Part shown: positions 21,328 through 28,580 of the stretch, piece after piece | Numbering within the stretch: position 1 is the first letter of the stretch | Layout of the letters: the number at the start of each line of letters is the position of its first letter | NCBI RefSeq assembly: GCF_035946395.1 | Contig: NZ_DASYZI010000324.1 | Coordinates: 1-64,000, forward strand | Direction: 5' to 3' | Origin: Actinocrinis sp035946395 | GTDB taxonomy: Bacteria > Actinomycetota > Actinomycetes > Streptomycetales > Catenulisporaceae | Length of the DNA: 64,000 nucleotides | Program-made: the position numbers and the translations under genes | The notes under the pieces: model-generated | The model's input: the letters and a program-made list of their open reading frames with translations, nothing else | Databases searched by the model: none | Told to the model about the DNA's origin: nothing

Positions 21328-21524
21328 CAGAGCGGCGGCCGCAGGCGGTGGAACTCGCGCCGCTTGTAGATGACCGCCTGCTCGGACGGCGGCACGACGA
21401 TCGCGTACTGGCGGCGAGGCCAGCGGCCGAAGATCCCCACGATGTGCCCAGGACGGGTGCGCCAGCCGTCGATGCCGCGGTTCTGCCACACCGCGACCTG
21501 CTCACCGAGGTCAATCCTGGCCAT
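21327..21524 (-). CDS. SH3-like basic protein, 65 aa
   Basis: Compact beta pattern (LGEQVAVWQNRGIDGWRTRP, GHIVGIFGRWPRRQYAIVV) like a KOW/SH3 barrel, strongly basic. Function unknown. Confidence 0.6.
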   Translation of the reverse strand: MARIDLGEQVAVWQNRGIDGWRTRPGHIVGIFGRWPRRQYAIVVPPSEQAVIYKRREFHRLRPPL

Positions 21525-21801
21525 CGGCCACCTCGGTGTAGACCTCCCACTCCACGGACGTGACGCCCGTGAAGACTCGCAGGTACTCCGAGATGAGGTG
21601 GACGCCCTGGGCGACGAACAGCCAGCCGGCGCCCTTCCTTTCTGGGTCGTGCGCCCGCTTGGGCCACTGCAGGGCGTCGATGACGGCCTTGGTGGTGCGG
21701 TCGACCGTCTCGGGGACCGTCTCGAACATGCGCGTATCCATGAGCGCGGTGTGCACCGCGGTGCGGATCAGCTCCTCGAGCTGCTCGTCAGCGGCGCTCA
21801 C
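21511..21801 (-). CDS. hypothetical protein, 96 aa (tandem-paralogue block)
   Basis: GTG start in a GTGA overlap. The layout (N-terminal helices, then GAGWLFVAQGVHLISEYLRV and a TSVEWEVYTEV strand) matches its neighbours at 22007, 22252 and 22521. They appear to be diverged tandem duplicates. 14-nt overlap with the next gene. Confidence 0.6.
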   Translation of the reverse strand: MSAADEQLEELIRTAVHTALMDTRMFETVPETVDRTTKAVIDALQWPKRAHDPERKGAGWLFVAQGVHLISEYLRVFTGVTSVEWEVYTEVADGQD

Positions 21802-22010
21802 TTCTTGCCGTCTTTCCCGGCGTCGGCCGCATACGAGCCCGCGATCATGAGCGCGGTCGCGGGCCAGACAGCGCCCAGGATCGCCGACCAGATCAGGTTG
21901 ACGACCGGGTTGAGCTTGTTGCTCGGCGTCTGCGGCTGGCCAAGGATCAGGCCGAACGCGAACACCGCGACCAGCAGATATGACTGGAGCCACCAGGGCA
22001 GGCCGCTCAT
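21798..22010 (-). CDS. two-helix membrane protein, 70 aa
   Basis: Two transmembrane segments (WWLQSYLLVAVFAFGLIL and LNPVVNLIWSAILGAVWPAT) and a Lys-rich tail. It is inserted between members of the paralogue block. Function unknown. Confidence 0.65.
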   Translation of the reverse strand: MSGLPWWLQSYLLVAVFAFGLILGQPQTPSNKLNPVVNLIWSAILGAVWPATALMIAGSYAADAGKDGKK

Positions 22011-22255
22011 GCTTCGTCCACCCAGGTGGTGACCGTCCACGCCTGCCGGTCGCCGAGGTCCTGGGCCCACTCTGCCTGGTCGACCGCCATGATGCGGCCG
22101 CCGATGATCAGCCAGCCGGTCCGTGTCGAGTCCGAGGCGCAGATGTTGCTCATGACACTGGCCACGAAGTCCTCGGTGCCCACGGTGCCCCTGTTCTTGC
22201 GGGCGTTGGCGATCCCGTCGAGGACGGCCTGCGTCAGCTCTACCGGGGCGTTCAC
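22007..22255 (-). CDS. hypothetical protein, 82 aa (tandem-paralogue block)
   Basis: Helical first half and TRTGWLIIGGRIMAVDQAEW, ending TVTTWVDEA. Shares G-W/Y-L-I-x-G-x-x-I/V-x-A/K-V with the next two genes. GTG start, coupled both sides. Confidence 0.65.
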   Translation of the reverse strand: MNAPVELTQAVLDGIANARKNRGTVGTEDFVASVMSNICASDSTRTGWLIIGGRIMAVDQAEWAQDLGDRQAWTVTTWVDEA

Positions 22256-22521
22256 TTGCTCTCCTCATCGTGGGTCGACACCATCCAGATCGTGTACGGG
22301 CCGTCGGAGTCCTCATCGCACCCCTCGGACTCGCAGGCCTTCACGGCGCGGACCTCGCCGCCCACGATCAGGTAGCCGATGCCGCTGGCCTGGTCGGTGG
22401 CGTTCTTCAGGTGGTCGACGACGCGCTCGGCGACGATCTCGCTGGGCTCGCGGCCGGACGTGTCCAGCGTGGTGAAGATCGATTCGTTGACCAGCTCGAT
22501 CAGTCCGTCGGTGGCGCTCAT
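22252..22521 (-). CDS. hypothetical protein, 89 aa (tandem-paralogue block)
   Basis: Helix (SEIVAERVVDHLKNATDQAS), then GIGYLIVGGEVRAVKACESE and a YTIWMVSTHDEE end. Same layout as its neighbours, with an added acidic Cys-containing loop. TGATG coupling. Confidence 0.65.
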   Translation of the reverse strand: MSATDGLIELVNESIFTTLDTSGREPSEIVAERVVDHLKNATDQASGIGYLIVGGEVRAVKACESEGCDEDSDGPYTIWMVSTHDEESK

Positions 22522-22802
22522 CAGTCCTCGGTCTCCTCATCGTCTTCGTCGTCTTCGGGGGGCGTGCAGTAGACGTCGTACGCCCAGTTCTCGTCGCCCG
22601 GGTCGGTCAGGCTCGTCTCCTCGACCTTCAGGATCCGCTTGCCCGTGATCAGCCAGCCCTCGGTGACCTCGTTCGCGGTCAGCGCGGCCAGGAGGTCGTC
22701 GGCCATGGGCTTGACGTTGTCCTCGTAGTCGTCGGAGTCTCCGAAGTACTGGTCGACGACCTTGCGGACCATCTCGAGCAGCTGCTCGCGCGCGGTGCTC
22801 AC
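22521..22802 (-). CDS. hypothetical protein, 93 aa (tandem-paralogue block)
   Basis: Helices (AREQLLEMVRKVVDQYFGDS), then VTEGWLITGKRILKVEETSL and YDVYCTPPEDDEDDEE. Third clear member of the block, distinguished by a run of acidic residues. GTG start coupled to the LuxR-type gene. Confidence 0.65.
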   Translation of the reverse strand: MSTAREQLLEMVRKVVDQYFGDSDDYEDNVKPMADDLLAALTANEVTEGWLITGKRILKVEETSLTDPGDENWAYDVYCTPPEDDEDDEETED

Positions 22803-23179
22803 TGCTTGTCTCCTGTCTTGGGCCGCAGCCACGTGTTCCTGGTCTCGGTCGTGCCGTCCTCGTGCCGGATCACGTAGGGGTCGGCTTCGCGCTTGCGCCG
22901 GTACTCGGGGGACGGGACGGCGAACGGCGGCAGCACGGACTTGCTCAGCAGCCCGGTGCGGAACCCGACGGCGACGCAGGCCGCCGTGGTGGCCTGGACC
23001 TGTCCCGAGACGCCGAGCTTGCGGGCGATGTTGTGCTTGTGGGTCTTGACCGTCAGGGGCTGTACGTGCAGGAGTTCGGCGAGGGTGTCGCCGTCGCTGC
23101 CGTGGGTGGCGATCGCGATCAGGACCGCGAGCTCCTGCTTGCCGAGGGGGGTGCCGGGTTCGGGGTTGTGCCACACCAT
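22799..23179 (-). CDS. LuxR/GerE-type HTH protein
   Basis: 126 residues. The LuxR C-terminal HTH (about 10-70: LGKQELAVLIAIATHGSDGD, then LAELLHVQPLTVKTHKHNIA and RKLGVSGQVQATTAA) keeps the typical 'VKTHxxnIxrKLgv' recognition helix. No receiver or ligand domain precedes it, so it is a bare DNA-binding protein with a basic C-terminal tail. Likely a transcription regulator; targets unknown. Confidence 0.85.
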   Translation of the reverse strand: MVWHNPEPGTPLGKQELAVLIAIATHGSDGDTLAELLHVQPLTVKTHKHNIARKLGVSGQVQATTAACVAVGFRTGLLSKSVLPPFAVPSPEYRRKREADPYVIRHEDGTTETRNTWLRPKTGDKQ

Positions 23180-23183
23180 GCGG

Positions 23184-23372
23184 TCACCGCCTGCGCAGGG
23201 CGCGGACGGCCTGGACGCCGGCGATGCAGACGGCGCCGGTCAGCGAGCAGGCGAGGATCCCCGCGGCGCCGACCTCGGCGGAATCGGTCCAGAGGCCGGT
23301 GGCTGCGGCGAACATGGCGGTGCCTCCCGCGATGGCCGAAGCCACTGTCGCGACCGCGCCTGCGAACTCCAT
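23184..23372 (-). CDS. two-helix membrane protein, 62 aa
   Basis: Gly/Ala-rich transmembrane helices (GAVATVASAIAGGTAMFAAA; VGAAGILACSLTGAVCIAGV) and an Arg tail. GAGGGGAG precedes the ATG. It begins a gene group separated by 56 bp from the next gene upstream. Holin-like in size, but far from the lysis genes. Confidence 0.6.
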   Translation of the reverse strand: MEFAGAVATVASAIAGGTAMFAAATGLWTDSAEVGAAGILACSLTGAVCIAGVQAVRALRRR

Positions 23373-23428
23373 CACTGTGGCTGTTCTCCCCTCGTGGATT
23401 GTCTCGTTTTGATCTTGGCAGAGCCGGG

Positions 23429-23665
23429 TCAGTTGCCGATGGTGCGCAGCGCCTGCCCGACCGTGACGCACGCCAGCAGGTCCTTCAGCCGCTCAGGCGC
23501 GACGTCGTGCTCGGTGCCGTCGCCCTCCGGGTAGTAGTAGGCGTTGCGCACCGGGCCGAAGATCCGCACGCTGCAGATCCGCACGCGGCCGACACCGTCC
23601 TTCGTCAGGTCCTCGTGCCGGTGCGCCAGCCGGTGGACGAGCCGGTACAGGAAGTCCAGGACCAT
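23429..23665 (-). CDS. hypothetical protein, 78 aa
   Basis: His/Arg-rich N-terminal helix (FLYRLVHRLAHRHEDLTKDG), then strands (VRICSVRIFGPVRNAYYYPE). TGATG coupling. Function unknown. Confidence 0.6.
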   Translation of the reverse strand: MVLDFLYRLVHRLAHRHEDLTKDGVGRVRICSVRIFGPVRNAYYYPEGDGTEHDVAPERLKDLLACVTVGQALRTIGN

Positions 23666-24051
23666 CAGTCGTCGTCCTTGTCGCGGTCGGACTTGGTCTC
23701 GGGGAACATGTCGACGCCGAGGTCGATGCAGATCGCCCGCATCGCGGTGAGCACGTCGATGTCGTTCCGGGCCCACCGCTCGGCCGTAGTGCGGGCCTTC
23801 TGGAGTGCCTTGTACGTCTCCGGGTAGCTGGAAGCCCAGGCGTCTGCGTTGAAACTGGCCGGAAGCGGCCCATCGACGTACATGCTGTCGCTGTTGGGGA
23901 CTGTCCTGAGCGTGTTGTCCGCCAAGTGCCCGACGCCGATCTCTTCTAGCTTGGCCACGAAGTCGGCGACATGGCGAGGAGTCAGACCGCCGGCCGGAGC
24001 GTTCAGCGAATACCTGACGGTGTGGGTGGGCTGGGTGCGGCCGTTGCTCAC
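23665..24051 (-). CDS. hypothetical protein, 128 aa
   Basis: GTG in a GTGA overlap. Strand-rich first half (HTVRYSLNAPAGGLTPRHVA), a helical second half (YKALQKARTTAERWARNDID) and an acidic tail. Family not recognised. Confidence 0.6.
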   Translation of the reverse strand: MSNGRTQPTHTVRYSLNAPAGGLTPRHVADFVAKLEEIGVGHLADNTLRTVPNSDSMYVDGPLPASFNADAWASSYPETYKALQKARTTAERWARNDIDVLTAMRAICIDLGVDMFPETKSDRDKDDD

Positions 24052-24731
24052 AGCGGTAGTCCTTTCTCGTCGCAGTCGAGGATGCGCTCGAGGTCGTAGA
24101 GGCGCGCACGCACGTAGTCGTCAGGGTCCTCGGGGACGTCCGGTTCCCACACGGCGATCACGTCGGCGATCTTGCGGCGCAGCGTGGCGCGGGCGTCGAT
24201 CTCGTCGGCGAGCTGGCGTGCGAGCTGGTTGGTGGCGTTCGCCATCTCGTGGGTGCGCCACTTGAGCAGCGCGGCAACGATCCATGTGCGTCGCTGGTCG
24301 TCCACGAGGCCGGGCAGGTAGTCGTTCAGGATCTTGTGCAGCACGGGGACGACGCCGAAGTCGACTTCCATGCCGACGCGGCGCTCGAGGCTGCAGCCGC
24401 GCGGGTACCTGACCGGGCCGTGCGTGTAGGCGCTGAGGCGGTCGCCGGTGATCTCGAACCGTAGAGCCACGTCGGTGCGCACGAACCGGACCTGTTCGCT
24501 CGCCTTGTCGGGGTACACGATCTCGATGCGGTCTGCGGCGAGCAGCAGTTCGAGGTCGTCGGCCGCGCCGTGCAGTCGGCCGGTCAGGTGCCAGCGGCCG
24601 CGGTGGGTCCACCGGGCGTCGCGCAGCTGCACGACGGCGCCGCGGCCGGCTCCTTCGCCGGGGATGTTGAGGATGCAGTCGAACTCGGCGTCGCCGACCT
24701 GCTCGGGGCCGAGTATGGTCTCGCTGGTCAT
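24048..24731 (-). CDS. hypothetical protein, 227 aa
   Basis: Two-part protein. Residues 1-130 are beta-rich (VVQLRDARWTHRGRWHLTGR). Residues 130-227 are helical with long charged helices (LARQLADEIDARATLRRKIA, then RARLYDLERILDCDE). Start at 24731 overlaps the zinc-ribbon gene (TGATG). No known domain is claimed. Confidence 0.6.
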   Translation of the reverse strand: MTSETILGPEQVGDAEFDCILNIPGEGAGRGAVVQLRDARWTHRGRWHLTGRLHGAADDLELLLAADRIEIVYPDKASEQVRFVRTDVALRFEITGDRLSAYTHGPVRYPRGCSLERRVGMEVDFGVVPVLHKILNDYLPGLVDDQRRTWIVAALLKWRTHEMANATNQLARQLADEIDARATLRRKIADVIAVWEPDVPEDPDDYVRARLYDLERILDCDEKGLPL

Positions 24732-24912
24732 CAGCCGTCGAACTCCTTCAGCTGTAGGCCGCACCTAGCGCAGGTGCGGGTGCGGTAGAAGCGGCCGCGG
24801 CCGGAGTGGATCCAGGCGGTCCACTGGCTGGTGTCGCCTTGGGTCGCGGGGGGGGTGCTGGTTGCGGATGCGCGAGCAGCGCGCACTTGATCTTGCCGAG
24901 GATGCGGTTCAC
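24731..24912 (-). CDS. zinc-ribbon protein split by a frameshift at a C8 run
   Basis: The GTG at 24912 starts NRILGKIKCALLAHPQPAPP, but that frame then reads Pro/Ala-rich nonsense to 24748. Another frame carries the coherent C-terminus (TSQWTAWIHSGRGRFYRTRT, then CARCGLQLKEFDG), ending at 24731 and coupled to the next gene (TGATG). The frames meet at eight consecutive C (G on + strand, 24848-24855). A -1 slip, or one more C, gives a 60-residue protein with CxxC. Either programmed slippage or a one-base indel. Confidence 0.6.
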
Positions 24913-25091
24913 AGGGCGGCCGCTCCGTCGGCGATCTGCACGAGGCCGACGAGGACGGCGGCGAAGATCGCGAACTCGACGAGCAGCGCGAACGCGGGGT
25001 GCCGGTTGAACAGGGCCTCCATCTTCTTGTCGAGCGCCAGGCCGGTGCCGGCCGCGCCGATCAGGACGAGGCCGATGATCACGTGGGTCAT
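24909..25091 (-). CDS. two-helix membrane protein, 60 aa
   Basis: Transmembrane helices THVIIGLVLIGAAGTGLAL and ALLVEFAIFAAVLVGLVQIA, with a basic loop between. Coupled at both ends. Function unknown. Confidence 0.65.
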   Translation of the reverse strand: MTHVIIGLVLIGAAGTGLALDKKMEALFNRHPAFALLVEFAIFAAVLVGLVQIADGAAAL

Positions 25092-25384
25092 GGGCGCCGG
25101 ATCCTTCCGGGGCGGTCGAGCCACGCCGCGCCCTTCTCACCGGGCGAGAGCCACAGCCAGCCCGCGTCGGCGTCGTGCTCGAGCTGCAGCCAGCCCTGCT
25201 CCGCCGCGGTGGTGATCTCGGCCTGGGTGAACAGCATCTGCCCCACCTTGATCAGCGGGTTCCCTGCGTCGGTGGACGAGGCGACCCGCATGCGGCACTC
25301 GGGGTCGCCGTGCTTCTCGATCAGGACCAGGATGCCGCTCGCCGGGAAGTCGGGCGGCTGCACCCGGCCGTGCTGGTCGCTCAC
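25088..25384 (-). CDS. hypothetical protein, 98 aa
   Basis: GTG in a GTGA overlap with the GntR gene. Beta-rich protein with a helical centre (MLFTQAEITTAAEQGWLQLE) and an aromatic C-terminus (DAGWLWLSPGEKGAAWLDRP). Function unknown. Confidence 0.6.
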   Translation of the reverse strand: MSDQHGRVQPPDFPASGILVLIEKHGDPECRMRVASSTDAGNPLIKVGQMLFTQAEITTAAEQGWLQLEHDADAGWLWLSPGEKGAAWLDRPGRIRRP

Positions 25385-25845
25385 AGGTCGACTTCCTCGT
25401 CCGGGTCGGCGACCGCCTCGAGTACGGCGGCCTCGTCGGGTGTGAAGCGGCGCAGCGTGTCGAGCAGCTGCTTGACGAACAGGTCGCCCTCGACGTAGTC
25501 CGCGCAGACCTCCACGTTCGCGGTCAGGCGCCTGTACAGCAGCCGGGCGTCGGCGGCGAGCCAGCCGTCGATCGGCGACCAGGCGAGTACGTCAGCGTCG
25601 AGCAGGTGCCACCGGTCGGACGTGCTGATCACGACGCCGACGTTGGGCTTGCTTGTGAGCAGGCCCTTGCCGGTCAGGATGATGAGGGCTTCGCGGACCG
25701 CGGTGCGCGAGACGCCGTAGCGGGTCTGGATGTTCTCGGCGACCATGCGGTGTCCGGCAGGGAGGTCGCCTGAGAGGATCTCGCGGCCGACTTCCTGGGA
25801 GATGACGTGGGCGAGGGTTCTGCGGTTCTCGTCGAGAATGTTCAA
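25381..25845 (-). CDS. GntR-family (FadR-type) transcription regulator, short
   Basis: 154 residues. The GntR winged helix spans about 15-75 (ILSGDLPAGHRMVAENIQTR, then YGVSRTAVREALIILTGKGL and LTSKPNVGVVI). The 'dADVLaW' segment is the linker typical of FCD-type members. The effector domain is only about 70 residues instead of about 150, so ligand binding may be lost or different. TTG start with GAAGGA upstream. It heads the long leftward unit and probably controls it through the inverted repeat at 25868-25909. Confidence 0.85.
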   Translation of the reverse strand: MNILDENRRTLAHVISQEVGREILSGDLPAGHRMVAENIQTRYGVSRTAVREALIILTGKGLLTSKPNVGVVISTSDRWHLLDADVLAWSPIDGWLAADARLLYRRLTANVEVCADYVEGDLFVKQLLDTLRRFTPDEAAVLEAVADPDEEVDL

Positions 25846-25867
25846 GAAGGGTGTCCTTCGTCTCAGG

Positions 25868-25909
25868 GGCCGTTGTGCGCCTGGTGGTGCGGTCTAGGCC
25901 ACAACGGCC
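25868..25909. promoter_or_regulatory. 10-bp inverted repeat, candidate GntR operator
   Basis: GGCCGTTGTG (25868-25877) and CACAACGGCC (25900-25909) are perfect inverted arms 22 bp apart. They lie between the promoter and the GntR start. Confidence 0.55.
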
Positions 25910-25920
25910 ACCGCCTGACC

Positions 25921-25950
25921 ATCCTATTGTTTCCTTTTCCCGGGTGTCAA
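25921..25950 (-). promoter_or_regulatory. promoter TTGACA-N18-TAGGAT of the GntR unit
   Basis: -35 TTGACA (25945-25950), 18-nt spacer unusually rich in A, -10 TAGGAT (25921-25926). It overlaps the stop codon of the gene upstream. Confidence 0.7.
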
Positions 25951-26519
25951 TCCCCGGACCGCGGCGCGTCGGCAACGACGGGCCGCACCTTCAGCGGCTC
26001 GCCGGTCAGCACGCAGCCGGTGACGTCGCCGATCGTCAGCTCTTCGTGCAGTTCCCTGATGCCGGTGGCGTAGTCCGTGAACCACGCGGCGAACCACGCC
26101 TCGGCCGGGCGGCCGCGGTTGTCGCCGTTGTCCTCGTGGGTGATCCAGCCGCCGCACCCGCACCCGGGTTCGACGCAGCCCTTGCCGGTGTGCTCGCGCG
26201 CGATCCACGCGTAGTGCGTCATACGCCCGGCGATCATGGGACACGCGCGCTGCGCATAGGCCGCGCACTCGGGATGCAGCGGGGGCTCGCGGGTGAAGCG
26301 CTCGGCGAGCTGCTCCTCGGTGAGCAGGAACACGAACTTCTCGCCCAGGGGTTGCGCGCACAGCTGGCACAGCCGGTTGACGATGCAGTCGACGACCTTG
26401 CGGCCGTGGGTCTCGCCCCACAGGGTCCTGCCGTCGATCTCCAAGGTGATGTAGGGCACCGCGAGTCCGGACCTGACATGGCGGTTGCGGGCACGCTCGG
26501 GAATCGGGATCTCGGGCAT
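25947..26519 (-). CDS. Cys-rich protein, 190 aa
   Basis: CQLCAQPLGEKFVFLLTEEQ (about 50-70) is a zinc-ribbon-like knuckle; further Cys lie in LHPECAAYAQRACPM and EPGCGCGGW. The arrangement matches a conserved Streptomyces-phage type of unknown function, in which two paired knuckles bracket a helical part. It is the last gene before the GntR promoter. Confidence 0.65.
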   Translation of the reverse strand: MPEIPIPERARNRHVRSGLAVPYITLEIDGRTLWGETHGRKVVDCIVNRLCQLCAQPLGEKFVFLLTEEQLAERFTREPPLHPECAAYAQRACPMIAGRMTHYAWIAREHTGKGCVEPGCGCGGWITHEDNGDNRGRPAEAWFAAWFTDYATGIRELHEELTIGDVTGCVLTGEPLKVRPVVADAPRSGD

Positions 26520-26528
26520 CTGGTCCTC

Positions 26529-26930
26529 CTAGTCGCAGGTGCACGGGCAGATGGAATCGCCGATCGAGTTCGTCGGGCAGTGGCCCTCGCGGCATTGCGC
26601 GGTCGTGCAGCACGAGCAGTCGTCGCAGGTGCCGTTGTAGTACTCGCGTTTGGCCGCTTCGAGCGCGGCTTTCTTCCCGGCCTCGATGTACGGGGCGGCG
26701 TCAGCGAGCTCGCGCCGTAGCGTCCCGTTTTCCTTGGCCAGCTGATCGCACTGGCCCTGGATCACCTCGAGCCGGTCGCGGTCGGTGCGGGCGCGCGCCG
26801 GATCGACCTCGGCCAGCAGGGCGCGCACGTCGTCCTTCTGAACCCAGGCGTTGCCTGCCGGGCCGCAGAGAGCGTAGGTCAGGTTGTCGATGGCCAGGTC
26901 GGTCCGGCTGACTGGACGAGGCGGCGTCAC
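26529..26930 (-). CDS. coiled-coil protein with Cys-rich tail, 133 aa
   Basis: GTG in a GTGA overlap. A helix (RDRLEVIQGQCDQLAKENGT) leads to a tail with nine Cys in about 30 residues (CDDCSCCTTAQCREGHC). It could be a coiled-coil dimer with a metal- or disulfide-rich head. Function unknown. Confidence 0.6.
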   Translation of the reverse strand: MTPPRPVSRTDLAIDNLTYALCGPAGNAWVQKDDVRALLAEVDPARARTDRDRLEVIQGQCDQLAKENGTLRRELADAAPYIEAGKKAALEAAKREYYNGTCDDCSCCTTAQCREGHCPTNSIGDSICPCTCD

Positions 26931-27172
26931 TGCTCGTAGTCCTTTTCGATCAGAGCCTGCGCGCGGTCGTCGAGTTCGCGGATGAACTCGATCCACTGCT
27001 CTTGCGTCTCGGGCAGCGCGGACTCGGAGCGGTCGAAGTCGAGGCTGCCGACGCAGGCGGCGAGACGCTCGTAGGCGCCGCGCAGCCGGTCGATCTCGTC
27101 GGCCATCTCGCCGACGAACTTCAGGCTCGGGTAGCGGCGCCGCAGCTCGTCCGCGCGCTCGGGGGTCATCAT
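26927..27172 (-). CDS. helical hypothetical protein, 81 aa
   Basis: TPERADELRRRYPSLKFVGE, then MADEIDRLRGAYERLAACVG. The 'T.ER..E.R......l..EvDRLR' pattern is shared with the next gene upstream, suggesting a duplication. Confidence 0.6.
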   Translation of the reverse strand: MMTPERADELRRRYPSLKFVGEMADEIDRLRGAYERLAACVGSLDFDRSESALPETQEQWIEFIRELDDRAQALIEKDYEQ

Positions 27173-27408
27173 CGCTCGACACCTGCCTTGTCGAGATCAT
27201 CGCTCAGCTCAAGGATCGTGGCAGCGCGCTCATCCGCGAGCCGCTGCAGGTGGTCGGCACGGGCGCGCAGCCGGTCGACTTCGACCAGGAGCTCGGCGCG
27301 GTGGCGGAAGACGCTCGTCGTGGTGGGGTTCTTCAGGTCGCCCTCAAGCCAGCGCGCCGCGGCGGTGCGGATTTCGTCGAGGCGCTCGGGGGCCATCGGT
27401 TCGGTCAC
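27169..27408 (-). CDS. helical hypothetical protein, 79 aa
   Basis: APERLDEIRTAAARWLEGDL, then LLVEVDRLRARADHLQRLAD. Diverged paralogue of the 26927 gene, probably a coiled coil. GTG start. Confidence 0.6.
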   Translation of the reverse strand: MTEPMAPERLDEIRTAAARWLEGDLKNPTTTSVFRHRAELLVEVDRLRARADHLQRLADERAATILELSDDLDKAGVER

Positions 27409-27411
27409 GGG

Positions 27412-27762
27412 TCAGTCCTTCTGGTTGGGTGCGGGCACCGGGGCGCCGCGTAGGACGGCGACGACCTGGTCCCAGTCGGCCGGGCGCCACAGGGCGATCT
27501 CGTTGCGCGGATCTTTCGCGGCGGCTTTCAGGAACTCGGCCTGCGCCGGGCGCACGCGGCCGTCGACTTTCTTCAGTTCGGCGAACACGATCCTGCCGGT
27601 CGTCATGTGCAGCAGGATCAGGTCCGGCAGGCCGGCGGTGGTGGCGTGGCGGGAGTCGGGGTGGTGGTAGACGCGCCAGCCCGTGAGCGCGGCGAGGTCG
27701 AGGATGCGCTGCTGGAACTGGGCCTCGGACAGTGCGGGCGGACGGGAAGCTCGAGGGGTCAA
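27412..27762 (-). CDS. VRR-NUC nuclease
   Basis: 116 residues, the whole being one VRR-NUC (PD-(D/E)xK) domain. SEAQFQQRILDLAALTGWRV opens it. GLPDLILL supplies the catalytic Asp and VFAELKKVDGRVRPAQAEFL supplies E-x-K. These phage nucleases act on structured DNA in recombination or repair. TTG start overlapping the previous stop (TTGA). It lies in the replication/recombination region. Confidence 0.88.
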   Translation of the reverse strand: MTPRASRPPALSEAQFQQRILDLAALTGWRVYHHPDSRHATTAGLPDLILLHMTTGRIVFAELKKVDGRVRPAQAEFLKAAAKDPRNEIALWRPADWDQVVAVLRGAPVPAPNQKD

Positions 27763-28046
27763 CGGGCCTTCTTCGGCGGTCGGCGGGTGGCCCGGCTCAG
27801 CGCGGTGTAGCCGGCCTGGGTCAGCCGGGCGCCGCGCCGCTCGCCGGTGAACGACTCGTCGGGCACGACCAGGCCGCGGGTGATGAGCGTACGCATGGTC
27901 GAGGTGACGACGTGCGAGTAGCCGTCCTTGCCCTGCCGCCACGTGCCGGGCTTCTTCAGGACCTGGTACACCTCGTGGCGGACGATGCCCTTGATGACCT
28001 GGTGCTCGGTGTAGGTCAGCGGCTTGTCGGTGGTGGTCGTGGTCAT
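27759..28046 (-). CDS. probable winged-helix protein, 95 aa
   Basis: Helix-rich with a terminal wing-like end (TSTMRTLITRGLVVPDESFT, then ARLTQAGYTALSRATRRPPK), the pattern of small winged-helix proteins of phage replication regions. Basic. The ATG overlaps the previous stop. Confidence 0.55.
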   Translation of the reverse strand: MTTTTTDKPLTYTEHQVIKGIVRHEVYQVLKKPGTWRQGKDGYSHVVTSTMRTLITRGLVVPDESFTGERRGARLTQAGYTALSRATRRPPKKAR

Positions 28047-28345
28047 GGTTTGCTCCTGTTCGCTCGGGCGGCCGCGGCAGCAGCCAGCACGGCACGTGCC
28101 GCAGCAGCGCCGGACGTGGTGTCGCCGCGCGCGGCCTGGTCGCCGCGCATCGCCGGGTCGGTCCGCGGATCCGCGACCGGGTCCTCGACGCGCCGGGGCG
28201 CCTCGGTGATGAGCAGGCCGGCCGCGTCGAGCTTCAGCACGAAGTGCCTGGCGAAGTAGCTCGCGTTCTCGTTGCCCGCGGCGACGCATTCGGCCTCGAG
28301 CAGGTCGATGAACTTCCGGCGCGGGTCAGGTGGCTTCGTGGTCAC
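28043..28345 (-). CDS. hypothetical protein, 100 aa
   Basis: GTG start. A helical N-terminus (PRRKFIDLLEAECVAAGNEN, then YFARHFVLKLDAAGLLI) is followed by a charged linker and an Ala/Arg-rich tail. Possibly a partner of the winged-helix gene. Function unknown. Confidence 0.55.
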   Translation of the reverse strand: MTTKPPDPRRKFIDLLEAECVAAGNENASYFARHFVLKLDAAGLLITEAPRRVEDPVADPRTDPAMRGDQAARGDTTSGAAAARAVLAAAAAARANRSKP

Positions 28346-28580
28346 CGTCGCTCCCAGGGGGCTTGGCTTTGCGCTTCTTGCGGGCGTACACGGTGCCGTC
28401 GCGGGCGACGCGGATCTTGCGGTCACGTTCGCTGGTGGTGGTGTGCCACCAGCCGCATTCGCACGGATACGGGGTGTGGCGCGTGCCGTGGATGGCGGTG
28501 TCGCGGTCCGCTGAGCGCCGCGCGGTGATCGGGGTGGCGTAGCGGACCTTCCCGGGAGTCGAGCACGGCTCGGCGGTCAC
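28326..28580 (-). CDS. Cys/His knuckle protein, 84 aa
   Basis: Basic protein whose PYPCECGWWHTT and flanking Arg/Lys segments match the small phage family '..Y.CP.C..WHLT..'. GTG start; 20-nt overlap with the next gene. Likely nucleic-acid associated. Confidence 0.65.
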   Translation of the reverse strand: MTAEPCSTPGKVRYATPITARRSADRDTAIHGTRHTPYPCECGWWHTTTSERDRKIRVARDGTVYARKKRKAKPPGSDGDHEAT

